Of a stretch of 64,000 nt of DNA, positions 20,421 to 58,870 are shown piece after piece. A program made the position numbers and the translations under genes. Origin of the DNA: Sarcocystis neurona (Eukaryota > Apicomplexa > Conoidasida > Eucoccidiorida > Sarcocystidae); NCBI GenBank assembly GCA_000727475.1, contig KL647294.1, positions 804,369-868,368 of the forward strand, in the 5' to 3' direction. The notes beneath the pieces are model-generated. The model was not told where the DNA came from. It did not search any database and was given only the letters and a program-made list of their open reading frames with translations. Numbering within the stretch: position 1 is the first letter of the stretch; every line of letters starts with the position of its first letter.

Positions 20421-22258
20421 GGTAAGGACACGCGTGGGGGAAGAAAGAGGGAAAAAGAATAACCAGAAGGGACCGGAAAAGATGGAAGTCGACCTGAAAC
20501 CGAGGAAAAAAATGGTGCTATAACGGAAAGGAACTCAAAGACAACGCCTTGCTCCTCTCCAGCTTTAGACCAAGATATCCGTCATGAAGCGTCGTACTGC
20601 CGCGACCATGTGCCGCCTGTGCTACAGCTCTGTCCTGGGCCGGTGGGCTGCTGCTGCTGCTGCTGTGTTGCTGGTGCTACCGCAGTTCGCTGCTGCGGCA
20701 GGGATGTGCTCCACTGCAGTTCTGGAGCTGGTCTGTGCGTCCTGCTGGGGCTCTCTGCTTGCTGTTGCTGCAGCTGACTTGTAGTCGTGCGGCGGCTCTA
20801 GCGCTGTTTTCCGACTGCTGTTCTCGTCATCACAGCGGCCTGCTACTGCTCATGAGTAGCTTTGTCGCTGCTAGTGTGGCTGGTTCGCTCAGGGGAGGAC
20901 CCTGCTCCTCATGCTGCTGCGTTTCCCAGCTGCCGCTGATGGTACTGCTTGTTGCTGCCTTGGCAACGATACCGGGTGATGCTCCTGCTGTTTAAGAGTT
21001 CCGCTCCTTCGGCTGTGACGGTTGTGCTACTGGTGCTTTCGCAGTTGCTTGTGGTCGTGAGAGGAGCATCTGCTGCTCATGCGGGCTCCAAAGAATCTTC
21101 TGCTGCCGCTGTGCTACGAGATGTACTGACGCTACTTCGGCGCCCTCTTGCTCTCATGGGCGTAGGCAATGGCAAGGGCTGCTGCTGTGGCTGGTGATAT
21201 CGTTCCTGTTGCCGCTCTTTCACTGTTCTTCGTGATGGGTGTCATCAAACGACGGGAGTGCTTCAGTGCGGACTGGTGCGGTGGTTGCGGAATTTGGTGT
21301 ACCGGAAGATAATGGATCGACGGTTGCCTTGCTGTTGCTTCGAACTGCTCGTCCTCCCGTTACCTTCGGGGTGCGCATACTATCCATATGTCCTCTGTTG
21401 TCTGCCACTGCTGTTGGTCGTGCTGCAACAGTGGGGTCACGCCCCGACGTGGAAGATCCCTAAGACGACGAAAGAGCCAGAAGGGAAAAAAGCCAAATGT
21501 AGGAGCACTTACGGCTGCTCCTGCTGAAATGTTGCTTCAGTGCGAGTATCCTTTGCAATCACCTGCTATAGAAAGATGTCACCACCTGCCACGCTGCCGG
21601 TTGCTGCCGCCGCACCCCTTTTCCCTGATGCTGTCTGTGGTCCGTGGTGCTTTGCCAGTATCTGCCGCTCCTGATCGGCGGGTCTCCACACCTGGTGGTG
21701 CTACTCCACTCCTCTCTACTGCTGCTGCTGCTGTACTCGCTGCCCGAGTGGTCACTGCTACTGGACGATCGGTCCTGCTTTGCTCCTCTCTGACTCTTTC
21801 TCCGCTGGGGCTTCTTTGCAGATCTGTTCTGCGGTGCTGTGATGTACACGTTTGGTGGGTACGCGCTCTGTTTACTAGCGACTACGGTGTTACTCGCGTT
21901 CACTGGTCCTGCAGGTGATCTGCGCGAGTGTAGCTTGACAGTGCTGGTCCCCTCAAACCCAGCGGCAGCAGGTGTTCTTATTGCTGGTGGCTGCGTGTAA
22001 GTTGGTGCCCTTCTTGCTGTAAGCCTCTGCCCGTGCCTGGGGTTCACGCTGCAGCGTCTGATGTTGCTTCGGGCACGTCCCGCCTGCCACTGGCGGTGCT
22101 GCCAAAGGTATACATACGCTGCTGCGATTTCTGGGGCCGGGCTTTACACAAACAGGTACTGCTGCCGCGTTTGGCTACGGCGGTACACAACTTCCGCTGC
22201 GGGGATGGACGTTGGTCTCCCCTGCTGTTGCGCTTCTGTCCTCCTGCTGCCACTAGAC

Positions 22259-22344
22259 CTTCACTGCTGCGGCCGCATTTGGGCTACATCTGTGGCTACG
22301 CCTTCACTGCTGCGGCCGCATTTGGGCTACATCTGTGGCTACGC
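22259..22344 (+). repeat. Perfect 43-bp tandem duplication
   Basis: The 43-bp block beginning CTTCACTGCTGCGGCCGCAT at 22259 is repeated without any difference from 22302 to 22344. The exact identity in an otherwise decayed region indicates a very recent slippage or unequal exchange, or an assembly duplication. Confidence 0.95.
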
Positions 22345-23481
22345 TGTGGTAACCGGGATGCTGCTGCTGCTGCCGGCGTCCACGTGTTGCTTGCAAAGCA
22401 GCCACTGCTACTACTACACTGTACGCAGCAGTAGTTTCTCGTAAAGCGCCGCTACTACTGCTGGTGCCCCGTGCAGACGCCGCTGGTGCTGCTGCTGTGT
22501 TGTCCCCGCTGCTTCCTGCGTAGCGCGTGGTTTCGTACCGCTGTCGCCGCTCTTTTTCCCTGCGTACGCGGCTGGCGGTTCTTAACAGCTCCTCCTGTTG
22601 CTTGTGTACCTGGAGAGAAACTGTTGCAACTAGACTTACACAGTCTGCCGATGTTGCTGCTTTTTAGGAAAAGGCTTCGCTATTCCTTTACTGCGGCTCG
22701 TGCTGCAGAGACAGGGGTTGCTGGTGTTAGGGAGCTGCTGCTGCCGTTGGCACGGTTGCTCTACAGCGCACCGCCCGCTGTTACTAGAATAGTACTGCAC
22801 CTGCGTGGGGGTGGAGCTGACACGCGCTTCGTACAGAATTATAGACACGCCCGGAGGCGTTCGTAGCCTACTCCTCCAGTAGCACAAGCTCCGCAATAGA
22901 TTGCTGTGATTCCTGGTACCGCTCCCCCTCCCTCCGGTTGTACTGTCGCTGATGCCCTGTGGTGCCGATGCAGCGCTTCTGACGCGGTAGAATGTCCTCC
23001 TGGAGCGACTCCTGGTCGTTAGCCTGCGGCTAGTGCCGCTGCTGCTGCATCTGCTAGTGTGCTGACATTACCGCCGATAAATAGTGTCTCTTCATGGCGC
23101 CTGTAGCACTGGCCGCGTGTGCAACTGTATTCATAAAAAGGTCAAGCGCCCGTATCGTCTCACTAAAGGAAGGCCGCTGCGCTGCTGTCTAGTAGTGCTG
23201 GATTTCTGCTGCTGCCTTGTACCCAGACGCAGCCCCGTGCCACTTCAAATCATCGCCTGCAGTGCTCCTTACGCCGGCAGCTATTGCTACTGTGACAACT
23301 GCTGCACCGATGTTGACGGCCCGTGAACTGCCTCACGCTGCCGTTGCTGCTGGGTCTGTGTTGCGTTGCAGTCATTAATTAACGTTGTTGCCGTTGTCAC
23401 GCACCAGAATTCTCCAGCGCTGTCGCTGGAGGACACGCCTGAAGTCGTTGCTGCTGCGGTACCTAACCACCGTATAGTCCT

Positions 23482-23561
23482 GGTACCGCTGTTGCTTCGA
23501 CGGACACATTTCAGCTCCTGCGGTACTACTGTTGCTTAGACGGACACATTTCAGCTACTGC
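23482..23561 (+). repeat. 40-bp tandem duplication
   Basis: The block beginning GGTACCGCTGTTGCTTCGAC at 23482 is repeated from 23522 with a few substitutions. Both copies contain GACGGACACATTTCAGCT. Confidence 0.9.
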
Positions 23562-23640
23562 GATCACCGCGTACTGCTGCTCCGGCTACAGCCGCAGCAA
23601 ACTGCTGCGTATCACTCGCCGTAGCAGCGTGCCGCTCGTC

Positions 23641-25842
23641 CCTTGTGGAATGTAACGTGATATCTGTAGACAGACACACTCGCAACAAGCGTTTACAAAC
23701 ACAGGCACGTGAGCTTATACCTAGAAAATTAACGCTTCTACGTGATGGTATATATGTATGTGTATACAGACAGGTGTGCGTATATGCTTTCACGTGCACC
23801 TTGGACATACATACGCGTACACATCTCTGCATATGGCGAGCTGATACGCATCTTCGTTAGTGTACAAGTGTCCAGTTTGCCTTGTCTACAGGCTTATATA
23901 TCGTTAATGCCTTCAATTTGTATGATCAGGGAAAAAAATAGATCAGGAGTAAGTGCGACTCTAGGCTCGTAGCCTAGAGTTGCCCTGCATTAGAGGTATG
24001 TCGGAGTATTATTTATGTAATGACACACACGCGTATAGTTGCGCGTTTGCACACGTGGATCAACGATCACACGTTCACATATGTATAGTACTTACGTCCG
24101 CATATATGTGGGCCTATAGAGAATTGTGCCAGCTGACTCTTGTTAGTGCATTCAGTCTAAAAAGACAGATATGCGCGAATACTAAACTTTCAAACTGAGA
24201 TGTAGATAAGCTTTAATAAGTGGATCTCCTAGCAATTGGTCGTCCCCCGTGACCTTTGGCATCTCGTCAAATTCCGCCATGTTTCTTCAGCCCTAGCATC
24301 TCGCACATGCAAAAGCTCACAGCAAGGCCCTTCTTCTGCTTTTTTGTGAACAGACTCATTGTGTGGTTGTAGTGCAGGCGCATCTGTCCAGGTCGCACAT
24401 GTATATACGTGTGTGTATATTCACTTGTACAAAAGAAGTGATCTTACACGTATAATTCGAAGATGAGTACTGACAAGACTCCATACAGGCATCACCGCCA
24501 TGTATCAATAGGAGCAATGTAGACGGGTGCGTAGTGTCGGTGGATGTGAGTCTGTACCTTGAATACGTGTGTGCACGAAAAGACTATAAAGCATGCGTCC
24601 CTGTGTCTGAACACTGTTAGATCACATATGCATAAAACTGAAATGTATATACCAGCAAGTTATCACTTATTGTGTGCTACCACACTCGTCGCTGTAGGGG
24701 GAGAACTGTTGTGTGGACACAACACAGTAGAAGAAACTCTTTGCTTTCGCAATATTTTACCTCTGCTAGTAACACTGACTTATCGGGGCTTCTGTGGAGT
24801 TGAATGTAATAGTCGTAGGGGTGGACAGACTTTCTCGAACACCTACACCGTTTGGCAATATTGCAGTACTATACTGTGCACGTATCAGCCTGCCCGTGCA
24901 GTACTCTTGGTACAAATACTTGTAGAAAAGATAGAGTAGAAGCTGATATTTTTCTTCACAGTTTTCTGTTGTGTGAGGTGCCTCTGTGCAAAAGTTCGTT
25001 GCACGCACGCATTTTTTCGTACGCGTCTACATATATTTATATACATATATACCTGCATGTAGAGAGATGTTTAAACTCGTAGAAACGCACATATCTCACC
25101 AACTTGGGGGGTTGGTAGAGAATAAGAGAAAGGACACAATAAACAGATGTACACTTTCGTGCCCGACGAACAGACAGGAGACTGCTTGCCGAAATCCTTT
25201 GAGAGAGGAGATGCGACGCTTCAGATCCACTCCGTCGTTGGAATCTCTCGTACAACCGTATAGCATTCTGCAAAAAACAGCATAGAAGTGTATCGGGGAA
25301 GGCACAGGAATGCCTAATTTCAAAGGATCTGTATACCTCTGCAACTGCGAGGGAAGCGGAGTAGCGACGCCTGTATCTCTCCGTTTTTCGCTGGAGAAAG
25401 AAAACTCTCGACTCGTCAGTGTTCTGCAAAGTAAATACTGCAGCTGATACACGCATATGTATGTGTATAGAGCTGTCCATTTACGCGCACGCCAAAGTGA
25501 AAAACGGAGACGAAAGAGAAGAACTCGGTCTACTGCGTTGGTGGGGTGTTGTATCTGTACGGATCTGCGCAAGCCAGAGTACTCCAAAGGAATAATACAG
25601 GGTTACGCGGACGAGAAACAAAAACAGAAGAACCAAGAGACCGGCGCGTGTGACTCCACGCGCTGATACTTGTTCTGCGTGGAGCCGGAATTACATGTAC
25701 GCACACACGAGGGGAGAACTACTCGATCGTGCACTGAAAAAGTTCGTACGATGAAACGTGTTTCTGCGGACATGCAGAACGGGAGGTAGAGGCTCATGAA
25801 CTTCTTACCACAACGCTGTACAGACACAGCACGTGAGGATGT
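23641..25842. other. Intergenic-looking sequence, low repeat content
   Basis: Ordinary composition with small TA patches. The longest frame (24559-24939, plus, 126 codons) has no recognisable domain. I see no supportable gene. Confidence 0.45.
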
Positions 25843-26720
25843 GTGGGGTCTCCGATCATACAGTTAGCTTTCTACTGCCTCGCCCCACGGCCTGAGGCAG
25901 GGACATGTTATCGGCAGCAGCAGGTGCTGGGCTTGTTTTTTTCTTCTGCATTGGTAATGTCTTTTAATACCGCACTGCTGCGGAATCCTCCCGTTTCCCT
26001 GGCACTGGGGTTACTTTTGGCGTGGCAGCTGCTACTTCCGCTGACAGTCCTGTGGCCAGTACTGCCGCTGGTGCCGCTGCAGCTTCTGCTTCTCTGACTA
26101 TTTCTGCCCTTGCTGCTATTGTTGTGCCTTCTGCGTGTATTTTCGCTGCTGCTGCGGACCACCTTAGACACTGGACACCCGGTTTGTCTGCTGCGGTAGG
26201 TGCCGCTGCTGTTCTTCGTCCACTGATATTCCTGCTGTTGGTCGAGTCAGTGAGCCTGCTGGAGTTACAACTCGGTTTTAAACCTGCTGCTGAAGCTTGA
26301 ACCTGTGCTTCTTCTTTTGGTGCGGCTGCATTCCGTACATAATCATAAACGCGTGTGATCTTCGGTCCACTGCTGCTGCTGCCCCCGCTGCTGCGTTAGC
26401 ACTTGCTGCTGCTGTTACGCCAAACGCTCTCCTTTCGAACTTCTCCTCTTTCGCGGACGCTGCGCTACTGTCTCGTCGCCACCCACCGGGGGTGCAGCGC
26501 ATCGTACGTTCATATTACGCTTCGTCACCTGCTCTTCGTGCCGCTGCCCAACTCTTCCCGCCTGCTGCTGCCGCCTCTTTGAAGTTACAAGACTGCTGCT
26601 GCAGCCGCTTCCAAGCAGAGGGCCACTGCTAACGGAAGTACAACTGCGAAGCCTTGTCTTCGCTGCTTCAACCAAAGGACTGCTGCTGCTGCTTTCACAG
26701 CGACAGGGGAGCCCTTAAAG
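25843..26720 (+). repeat. CTG-rich low-complexity region
   Basis: CTG/GCT words give Ala/Leu-rich plus frames and Gln/Arg/Ser-rich minus frames. None has a convincing start or non-repetitive core. Confidence 0.55.
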
Positions 26721-29700
26721 CAGGGCACGAGTCATATCTAAGCGACCAAATGTGCTGAATTTTACACAACACAATAGGAGTTTTACCGAGTATTCAGCCT
26801 GTAGACACATATACGTACATTTCGTTCTACGCCTGTCTCTGTGTAGACGCATACGTGTTGGAGTAAAACTGTGTACATCTATACACGCATTAATATTCAA
26901 GTGGATGCAGCAACAATCTTGTACACATCCCGTTATGCAATACTCGGGAGCCAAGTGTGACGTGGAGCGCGGGTGTCCACAGAATTCCAAGTACACAAGT
27001 GTACACTCACGTATAGGCAAACTCATTCATGCATCTACACATACACGGAGGATCGTGGATATATGTTTATATAACATGCGTGTTTATGAAGATTTGAAAA
27101 GATGATTCCGCAGCTGCAGGAAACCTCACATGTTTGATTGTAGAACCGTGTAGGGAATGTCGTCATACGGGTGTGCGTCTTTGTCTATATATACGTATAT
27201 TGCTACGTGCGTCCATATATATGTATGCATATATACATACATGTATACGCACATACGTATGTCTTTATATCTATATATGAATGTATAATGAGTCGAGCTC
27301 TACACACAGGGGTATACGTAACTGTGTGCGCAGCACCAAGGTTTCTTATAAACCTGTTGACATCGATATTCGTACACTGCTCCACAGAAGTAATACATAT
27401 ATATATATATATGGATACGTATGTCCGTTTAGATAGTCGGACGCACACACATATGTGCACCACAGATTAACAGGATAATCATTCGGCGTCCAGCTGCTAC
27501 ATCCTCCACTGTCGCGGCGACCTCTGCGCCTCCGGAAATATATCTGTATATATAAGTACCTAGGTACTTCCCCTCTGCTTAGATGTGTGTATACCAGTGT
27601 ATGAACGCACACACGCGTGTGTCTGTTTTTGGGAACACTATGTACGAGAAGCTTTACGAACAGGGCAGAGATACAAAGTGATACACTATAGACGCTACGA
27701 AAGGCAACATGAAGCTGAGTGATCCATCCGACCTAAACGCTGGCCCGAACTGAAAGAAAGCCAGAGCGAGAGACAGAAGGAAGCGGTTCCCGTTTCTCGC
27801 CCGGTGGCCTTGCAACAGGATGTACACGCACGTGTCTCGTTAAGCAGACATGAAGATATATGCGCCATTACGTTTCTACCTCTCTACATGACAGGTATCT
27901 GCATCCGGGGCACAAAAGCGCAATCATCAAACGTTCGCAGGCGCGTTCGTGTGCATCCAAGTGATACTCAAGGTATGCACACGTACCCAAAGGTGCTCAG
28001 CGTACAGGCATGTATGTCTCGTTGTGTAAGTACTTGCACGTGTAGCATCCCTCAAAACGTCCCTACATGTGTATACGCACACGAGTGGAGCGTCACACGT
28101 CATGCAGACCTGAGAATCGGATCAGTGTGGAAGCATTCATACGAAGATGCAGAATTATTTACCTGCCCATGGAAACGCTAGGGACAGTGTCCGTTGGCAA
28201 AGCCGCGTACGAACACGTGTAGACTTATACGTGGGGAGACGCTCTGGAGTTCTGATGAGGCTCCTCCTGCTCCTCGTCGATGTCACTCATATGTACTCAT
28301 ATGGATACACTAATAACGTATATGCACGCGTTCGCGTCTAGATATGTGCTCCTGTACAGGCATACGTGTGGGCGTGTGTGCCCGTGTACACGGACGTCTG
28401 CGCAGACGCACTACGTAGTTGTTAATGAATAACTGTTGCTTGTATATACGTACACCTGCGTGTATGCACGCACACCTGTACGCACGTAGGTGGTGTGTTC
28501 ACGTATACGTATGTATGTACTCCTGTGCACATATATGGGCATACATATTTGTATGTGTATGGATAGGATGTCGGTAAGTACGCGTGTACCGTATATCTAC
28601 GTATACGTGTGTGAAAAGATGTACGTATGCACGCGTAGGCCCATCCAGGTGTGTGCAGTGCGCATACGTAGAAGTCACCGGTCCACACGTGCACGCGTAC
28701 ATTTTCCTCTTCAGGAAGGCGGCAACCAAAATCTAGGGCACTGTGCTGTGTCTACAGCAGTGCCAGTAGCAGTTGCATCTGTTGCTGTTCTTTTTGAGAG
28801 CAGCTCGACGCTCCTGTTGTTTCGCACTGCACTGGCTTCATTCCTCGGCGTCGGCGTTACAGATGGCACCTACCTTATTTCACCACAGAGGTGAATCTGT
28901 TTATAGCAGACACGTACGGCGTTCAAGCAAAAGCGTGGGAGACGATGCGCTACGTGGAGCACATACATTCTGCAAAAATGCTATCACAGCAGGACGCAGC
29001 CAGGCTATATACGTGTACTTAGATGTAGGCGACGCACATCCCCGCATACACACACGCCCGTATATGTGAGAGTACCTGTGTGTTCCGCTACACGTCCACA
29101 CTTGCGCAGACATACTTGTGTACACACGGACAGACGAGGTCTATGTTCACCTAGGAACTGAACTTCCTAGATGCACGAAGGCTGCAGGCATAATCAGAGG
29201 GCTCTGCATACATTCTGGCAGATGTACTCACGTGTATACTGATGTGCCTGCGCAGACATATGTATACACATACTGCGGCTGCAGTTTGTGAACGGATTCA
29301 TCTCGCAAACGTAAAAAGCGGCTGCTGCGGACAGTTCCTGTACATGGAATGATGCACGTTAAGATGACCTTCCACGGGAGCTTTGCAGCTCTGCAGTAAC
29401 CTCTATACATATATACACACATATATAATGGGCGGGCAACACTACGGTGCCCGCACGCGCAGCTCTACGTATGCATCTGTGTGCAGACGGATGTCCACGC
29501 TGGCGCGTGTGAGGTGTGTCAGTATGTACATGTGTGTATATATATATATATATATAAATGCATAGCCACATTAACGTTGGCTTTCAGATACACGCATGCA
29601 TATATACACAGTGGTACATTCACGTTTTCCTGGACACGCGGCTTCCCCTACAGATTCCGACAGACAGGTAATTTCTACATGTAGACACGTTCCTGTCTGT

Positions 29701-29880
29701 ACACCTTATATACACATGAGCGTTACATTGAGTGTACTCACATGTCTGAGTTCTGCCTGTCCATCGGTCTCTGTATGAATCCACATACGACGGTATAAGA
29801 AAAGAGAGACACGTACATCTATACATGTGCGGAGAAATATGTATTTCCCTCTCCACGCACGCGTGTGCGCACAGAACAAA
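26721..29880. other. Intergenic-looking sequence with TA/TG microsatellites
   Basis: Mixed sequence with microsatellite patches at 27170-27300, 27395-27420 and 29540-29570. A plus frame near 28700-28894 has a hydrophobic stretch but no clear start. No gene can be supported. Confidence 0.4.
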
Positions 29881-31020
29881 TACGGAGATGAGAGAGAAGT
29901 GGAAGCGCGCGTCGCTACGTGGAGCGTCGCCGAGCGGATCCTCTGCGTTCCGTTGTGCAGTCTCTGGCGTGGCCGTTCCGGAAGTGGATTTCCGTTAATT
30001 TTCTTCTTCTCCTTCCCGCGTGGAAACAGCAGCAGCAGAAGTCCACATGAGGCGACGCAGGATCTGCTCTTGACAGAAGGGCAACAAAGCAGTTCTGCAA
30101 GTGTCTACAGCCGCATATGTGCGTGTGTGTGTGTGTGTGTGTTTGTACGACTGCGGCGGCGGCAGACACACGTCCTGACTCAAACGCAGGTCCCTGCGTT
30201 AGAGTCGAGAATCCACCCAGAGAGAGAAAGACAGATACAAAGAGAGAGACATACAAAGACGTGATTTCCTCGAACGAACGCCCCTTCCCGTGCATGCGCA
30301 TGCGCGCCGTTGTCGACCTGTGCGTTCCCCGAGTTCCTTCTACGCGTGAAGGGCTTCTGCGTTGCACCCAGCGTTCAGCTGCTAAAAACGCGTGCTGTGT
30401 GCCCGTGTGTCGCTCTCTCTGCAGTACGACTCTCGGTGACGTGCGCACGCCAAGACGGCTCCGCGTGAAGCAGCGTCTGCAAACGTGCAACAACCGAAGC
30501 AGCATCGTCTCTCTCTTTCTCTTTTTCTCTCGTTGCGTCGCCTCGGCGGGGGGCCTCACGCACACGTCAACACACGCCGTGAATTCCCCACTTCTTCGCC
30601 ACACATGGCGCCTCGCCTCCTTCGGCGTGCGCGTGTCTACTACACACATACACGTCGCGCACGTGCGCAACTTCAGTCGGATGTCTGCACGGCGCAGACG
30701 ACCAGCCACACGCTTCCGCTGGCATTTTCTTTCTGAAAAGGGAGACTCCCGAGGCAACACGCTACCCGTGCTTGCCTCCTGTGCGAACAATGCTGCGGAA
30801 GAGACTCGGCTTCCTCGCTGACGCAGCCAGCGGCTCAGCGCCAAGGATAGTCGCCCGCACCTACACACGTGCCGCAGCCACGCGTCCCTGTGCCACCAGC
30901 CGTGTCCGCCGTAAACAGCAAAGCGCGTGCGCGCGTCGACCCCCACACGTTACGTACACTACCGCGTGAGCTCTAAAATGGCTCCTACGCACTTTTCTGC
31001 ATATTCGGATGTATGTAGCG
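29881..31020. other. GC-richer, microsatellite-poor island with long frames on both strands
   Basis: About 1.1 kb contrasts with its flanks: few TA/TG repeats and many CG dinucleotides. A minus frame is open for 343 codons (29915-30946, no ATG at its 5' end) and plus frames are open for up to 234 codons. Translations are Arg/Ser/Thr-rich on both strands and match no family, so the open frames may just reflect composition. It could also be a promoter-like or UTR region. Confidence 0.35.
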
Positions 31021-32033
31021 AGAGACACCTAATACCTATACATATACATATGTATGTAGTATACACACACGCCGTTACTCGACGTCGACAGGAAAACACC
31101 TGCCTCCTGCACGTCTTGTACGCACTGGGAAGTCCACAGACGGAGGGGATACAAACGTGTCTACTACCGAAAAAGAGACACGTACGCAGACGTAGAGATA
31201 TTTACAGATAAATGGCTATCTACGTACGCTATGCCGGTAGAAAAAAGACAAGAGACACGTACATATAGAGAGGCAGAGACTCATGTACACACACACAGAG
31301 GTATACGGAGAAAAATACTACCAGGCTTCACCAAACATTCCTAGGAGGTTAAAGGCTGCACCTCGACGAAGACGTAAACGAGACTTCCCCCCAACACACA
31401 CCGGTACGCGGCTGCAGACGTGGACGGGGCACTACTCGCACAGACCCGCCACACGAGTGTCAGCAGTCCTTTTCTCTGTCCCTCCCCCTCTGTGTCTCTC
31501 ACAAACACGAACTGTCAGTAAAGACGCACCTTTTTCGGGAAGAGATTGAGGGAGACGAACAAAAGGAAACGCGAGACGGGAAGCAACAGATACATATATA
31601 TATATATATATATACATATTGTCTTCATGTTCGAGAGCAACATACAGAGAGAGAGACAGAGACAGAAGGTGGACCTCTACAATCTGTAGCGTCAATATAT
31701 ATATATGTAAATATATATATATATATGTGTAGACTGCAACAAAGTGCCTGGACCCCTGTATATACACAAATACATCAAATGCGTCTGCATATATATGTGT
31801 AATAGAGAGGGCGACATGTTAATGTATTCGTACTGTCAATATACCTACAAATGTTTGCACATATATATATATTTCGTTGTCAATTTACATACGAAGGTTT
31901 GCACATATAAACATACACACATATATCTACATATATATATTCTTGTCTATATACGTTTGAACGTTGATATATATATATACATATACACATATACATATGC
32001 ATATATACTGTTGTCAATACACATATGTAGGTT

Positions 32034-32070
<37 letters not shown>

Positions 32071-32869
32071 TCTTGTCAATATACACATGAAGGTTTGTAT
32101 ATACATGCGGAGATTTGTGCGTGCATATATATATATATATATACATATATATGTAAATTTCGGCTACACAGCAGACAGCGAGTCTTGTTTTATATACACT
32201 CTGAAACAATAGATGGAGATCCACATGTATGTAGAGACAGAGAAACAAGGAGAGAAGGAGAGAAAGGGAGACAAGAAATTGACAGCGGTTCTACGTCCGC
32301 ATTTGCTGCTAAGAGCAGAATCGAACAACGAATGTCGAGGAGGGCTGCAATGCTGCAGCTTGGCGTGGCGACAGCAGCAGCAGCTGCAGAGGGAGAGAAG
32401 ACGCGGTGCTTGTGGCTGCTGGGCAGGCAGGCCAAAGAAAAGAAGGGAAATAGCAGAAGAGACACGTCAGTCGACCCCATCTCCACGGCTGTTTCTTGGC
32501 GTTGCTTCGAAGCAGCAGCAGCAGCACCTGGGGAAGATAAAAGTGGAGAGAAATGTCTCTTGCTGTCATCCACCCGCAGCACAAACGAAGGGTCTGCCTG
32601 CCTGTGCGCCTGCCTGCTTCTTTGTGGAAGGTACTCCTGCTGCATGCGTCGAAGACTGAGGAGTTCCCCTTCCTTTTTCTCCTTCTTCTCTCGTCTTCCC
32701 CCCACCTCTCTCCTTCTCCTTTCCTTCCATCTTCCTTTCCTTTCCTCTCCTTCTTTTTCGCCGCCCCTTCTCTTCTTCGGTGTTTTGCTGTTCCCGGCAG
32801 AAGCACCGCGAACGCAGCAGCAGCAGCAAGAAGAAGAAATCTTGCGGCTGCTCCTGCTGCTGCTTCTCC
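31021..32869. other. 3' flank of SRP54 and TA microsatellite region
   Basis: Sequence from 31590 to 32200 is TA microsatellite. From 32370 to 32869 it contains CAG words and CT-rich runs (32660-32790), lying immediately downstream of the SRP54 stop on the minus strand, so part is presumably 3' UTR. I could not place a polyadenylation site. Confidence 0.5.
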
Positions 32870-57608
<24,739 letters not shown>

Positions 57609-58870
57609 CTTGATAGCACCACCTGCTGTTGCTGCTGCTGCTGCCGCTGCCGCTGCCGGTGTCACTGATGCTGCTGCTGCTGCAGCTCCTGCTGCAGCTC
57701 CTGGCGCTGCTGCTGCAACCGCTGCCGCCGCCGCTGCTGCTGCTGCTCCTGCTGCTACTGCTCCTGCTGCTGCTGCTCCTGCTGCTGCTCCTGCTACTAC
57801 TCCTGCTGCTGTTCCTGCTGCTGCTACTCCTGCTGCTGCTCCCGCTGCTGCTTCTGCTTCTGCTACTGCCGCTGCTTCTGTTTCGAGTGGGCTGTTGCTT
57901 CTGTTTCTGGGGCCGCCGCTCCTGTTCTTCTGTTTTGGGGGCTGCTACTGCTTCCGCTGCCTCTGCTGCTTCTGCTTGTCTTTCTCTCCTTCGTGTGCTG
58001 TTGCTACCACGGCGCGAGCAGCTGCCGCTTCTGTTTCTCCCCGTGTGTCACGTGCCCCTACACTGCTGTTCTCGCTGCTGCCTCAACGCAGCGTGCTGCT
58101 GCTGCTTCAGCTCCGCCACTACCGCTGCAGCTGTGCTGCTGCTGCTGCGTTTCCGCTTCTGCAGCTGCTTGAGAAGTGTACTGCTGCTTCCGCAATACCC
58201 GCTGTCGCTCGGCTCCAGCCTGCTGCTCTTGCCGCAGCTGCTGCGGCGACGCCCTCTCCTCCTGCCACTGCTGCTCCTCTTCTTCCTCCCGTTGCCCCTG
58301 CTGCTGCTGCTGTTGGAAGTGAGGGAGACCGACAGGAAGGTGCTCCGGTCACGTGCCCGCGTTGACGACGCAGACGCAGCAAAACAACGCGCAGCGGTGC
58401 TGCTGCAGAGCTTCTGCCACTCCTGCTTCTTCTTCTTCGTCTGTCCGGCTGCAGTGTCCGTTCCCGCCCCAGCGGGCGCTGCTACTGCAGTCTTGAGCTC
58501 TGCTGCCGCTCTTTTGCTACTGCACGTCTTGCGTCTCCTGCCGTCAATGAGGCGGCTGTTGCAGATATTATCTTTTGCTGTTTGCAGCAGGTCCAGTTGC
58601 TGCTGCTGCTGACCCTGCTGCTGCTGCTGACCTTGCTGCTGCTGCTGACCTTACTGCTGTTTCAAATCTTCCTGCTGATGACCTCTTTCTGCTGCTGATC
58701 TCCTTGCTGCTGGTGTTCCTGCTGTCGCTGCCGGTATGGCTGCTGCTGGTCTCGCTGCTGCTGCTGCGGTGCCTGTCGTGCTCCTCCTGCAGACCGTCTG
58801 GCTGCCACCGTTTCTGCAGTTGCTGCTGCTGCTGCAGCCTTCCAACTTTTGATCTAATACGTCTGACGTA
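57609..58870 (+). repeat. CTG(+)/CAG(sense) block directly upstream of the SRP54 start
   Basis: More than 1.2 kb of CTG words lies on the plus strand. On the SRP54 sense strand it is CAG/GCA. A minus-strand frame at about 58056-58330 follows a good acceptor-like tract (CTCACTTCCAACAG) and runs about 90 codons without a TAG (for example QLRQEQQAGAERQRVLRKQQ). It could be an exon of an upstream gene or 5' UTR of SRP54. Plus-strand Leu/Ala frames are artefacts. Confidence 0.7.

Larger units (their letters stand above)
20421..23640 (+). repeat. Degenerate CTG-rich region, 3.2 kb
   Basis: The plus strand is a decayed CTG/GCT/TGC mosaic. An ATG at 20584 opens 66 codons with a signal peptide-like start (MKRRTAATMCRLCYSSVLG then Ala/Leu-rich), but Ala/Leu runs arise automatically from GCT/CTG words, so I do not call a gene. 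Frames on both strands are repeatedly interrupted by stops, in contrast to 15971-17857. Confidence 0.55.

Noticed and set aside
20584..20784. 66-codon ORF with signal peptide-like N-terminus
   Set aside because: Ala/Leu hydrophobic runs arise automatically from GCT/CTG repeats; there is no further evidence.
57610..58612. Poly-Ala and poly-Leu plus-strand frames upstream of SRP54
   Set aside because: Direct translation of (CTG)n; no start context or non-repetitive core, and antisense to the SRP54 promoter side.
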